Assembly: GCA_013433145.1 (NCBI GenBank)
Contig: CM024175.1
Location: forward strand, 7,796,516-7,860,515
DNA length: 64,000 nucleotides
Direction: 5' to 3'
DNA from: Ascaris suum
Taxonomy: Eukaryota; Nematoda; Chromadorea; Rhabditida; Ascarididae
Below the pieces are notes generated by a model. That model saw only the letters and a list, made by a program, of their open reading frames with translations, did not search any database and was not told where the DNA came from. Below, in pieces: positions 62,726-64,000 of this stretch. How positions within the stretch are numbered: the first letter of the stretch is position 1; the number at the start of each line of letters is the position of its first letter. A program made the translations under genes and the position numbers.

Positions 62726-64000
62726 CTTATTGCAATAATGCAAAGTCACTCTGTTCTTATGAATGTTAAGAGAAACGCAACTCGTATCCTATGATATTTT
62801 AACAACATGCGTTTGGAAGGCGTTGTACTGGTGAAAAGTTTAAAAATGGCCTGTCTACGAAAACCGCCCCAGTCCTTCCGTTGTTTGAGATGATCAAGCT
62901 TGCAATCTGCGATCTTTTGTGAAGTGCGCATTTTAACGTGACCCGTTCATCGTTTGAACGGTCTAAGAAAGCGTTTTTCAAGCAACCACGTCAGCTAAGT
63001 AAATATTGGAAAGGACGAAGTTTTTGTGATTTTTAATGCTATGATTTGTTCAAAGTGATGCATTATGAGGAGCTTTTTCACTGTTCAGACAATTTTAAAA
63101 AAGCGATGAGGAAAGAACCATTTCATTCATTTACCTTTAAAATATTATGCAATTCATTCGTTCTTGTAAATAATGTTGGCACGGTATTATGATTTTACGA
63201 TCAGTCAGATAGCAAATGAAAAGTCTTGAGTGAATAAACTAGAGCCTGCAAATGCCCACTGCGCTTATGCAATAATTTCGTGATGTTGCAATTCACATTT
63301 TTTGCAACAATTATTTCTTATCTAATGACGGCAGATAGCTTGCGCCCTTAAAAAGGACATAAATACAAATATTTTCGTGAAAAGGCACTCAATTCAGAGA
63401 AGTTCGGAATAAAACACCCTATTTCACAAATTTAGATAGGCAGCGGTCGTTTTAGAGCTTGTTACTTGCAAAAGATCCGAACGTATAGAAGTCAATACTT
63501 TCAACACCTTTCGAGTGAAACCGATTAAACGAATCCAGTGAAACTCGATCAAAGGATCTGCTAAAAAAATACTTCAAAGATGAAGTCTGCATAAATAATC
63601 AAATAGTGGTTAATTACGCACAATGCATTTATATTATTGTGGGCACTGAGAAGACTGCTCATAACTACACCTTTATGTGCAAAAAAGGTTTGTTCCGATA
63701 ACTTATATAAGCATTGTATATTTCTGCTAGTTCAGTTGAAAGCAGTGAAACAAATCATTATTTAGGCAAAGGGGTTTGAGTTGTAATCCAGCAGTCATAT
63801 CGTAAATATACACAAATATCATTTTATTGAAAATAAGGAATAAACACAACGCTGTTAGAACCACAGATCGTTCAAACTGCATAAGGATCCGCATACATGC
63901 ATTTGCTTAAAGAAGTCCGGAGAAAGACCGTTATGTGCTGTCCTTCAATTCGCATAACATTTCGCACTTTTTTTAAAACCAACTCGGAGCGTGCTGCAGT

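Larger units (their letters stand above)
59781..64000 (+). repeat. Duplicated block, copy 2 (direct repeat of 13020-17242), truncated by window end
   Basis: Near-identical to copy 1 from ATCATCAG at 59781 to the last base. The left flank (about 59700-59780) is unrelated to the flank of copy 1, so a true left junction lies at both places. No terminal inverted repeat or clear target duplication is visible at that junction. The right end lies beyond the window. Confidence 0.92.

Overview
This is a 64 kb piece of eukaryotic nuclear DNA. It most likely comes from a nematode of the strongylid (hookworm-like) type. Coding potential comes in short exons with GT..AG introns and worm-like TTTTAG/TTTCAG acceptors. 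Long stretches are AT-rich and intronic or intergenic. The mobile elements (a Ty3/Gypsy LTR element, a BEL/Pao fragment, CR1/jockey-like LINE remains, an env-like fragment) are types common in nematodes. The species call is inference; I saw no rRNA, tRNA or mitochondrial marker. Most short open frames are chance or shadow frames.

Layout. 1-7.7 kb: mostly featureless, except one minus-strand exon with half of a C1 (phorbol-ester/DAG-type) zinc finger at 1.34-1.50 kb. 7.77-9.04 kb: two diverged inverted copies of a ~250 bp repeat. 10.7-12.5 kb: a decayed non-LTR retrotransposon. 13.02-17.24 kb: first copy of a >=4.2 kb duplicated block; the second copy starts at 59.78 kb and runs off the window end. 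Each copy carries a fragment of an env-like glycoprotein gene and a head-to-head array of a 123 bp repeat. 17.2-26.7 kb: no convincing gene, a few dispersed repeats.

26.8-31.2 kb, plus strand: a multi-exon gene whose exons join in consistent phase. Its N-terminus looks like a degenerate OTU fold, and two Cys/His finger-like segments follow near the C-terminus. One intron holds a partial copy of an upstream intron/exon segment, and another holds a (TA)n hairpin. 33.4-36.7 kb, minus strand: a Ty3/Gypsy element with both LTRs and a target duplication, sitting inside a (TTA)n microsatellite. Its single long frame is open although most of pol has been deleted. 38.0-39.6 kb, minus strand: a BEL/Pao remnant with gag joined directly to the end of integrase.

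41.3-52.3 kb, plus strand: a multi-exon gene with repeated RING-type Cys/His motifs and a C-terminal ubiquitin-like domain, ending at a stop with an AATAAA downstream. An intron of this gene holds a ~890 bp foldback (arms ~430 bp, loop ~30 bp), and another unresolved intronic part holds a 26 bp-stem perfect-type hairpin. 54.7-56.0 kb: a second decayed LINE fragment. 56-59.8 kb: no clear gene.

Nothing here forms an operon or a known pathway. The main biological interest is in inverted-repeat structures placed in transcribed introns, the near-identical 46.8 kb-apart duplication, and the two unusual multi-exon Cys/His-rich genes.
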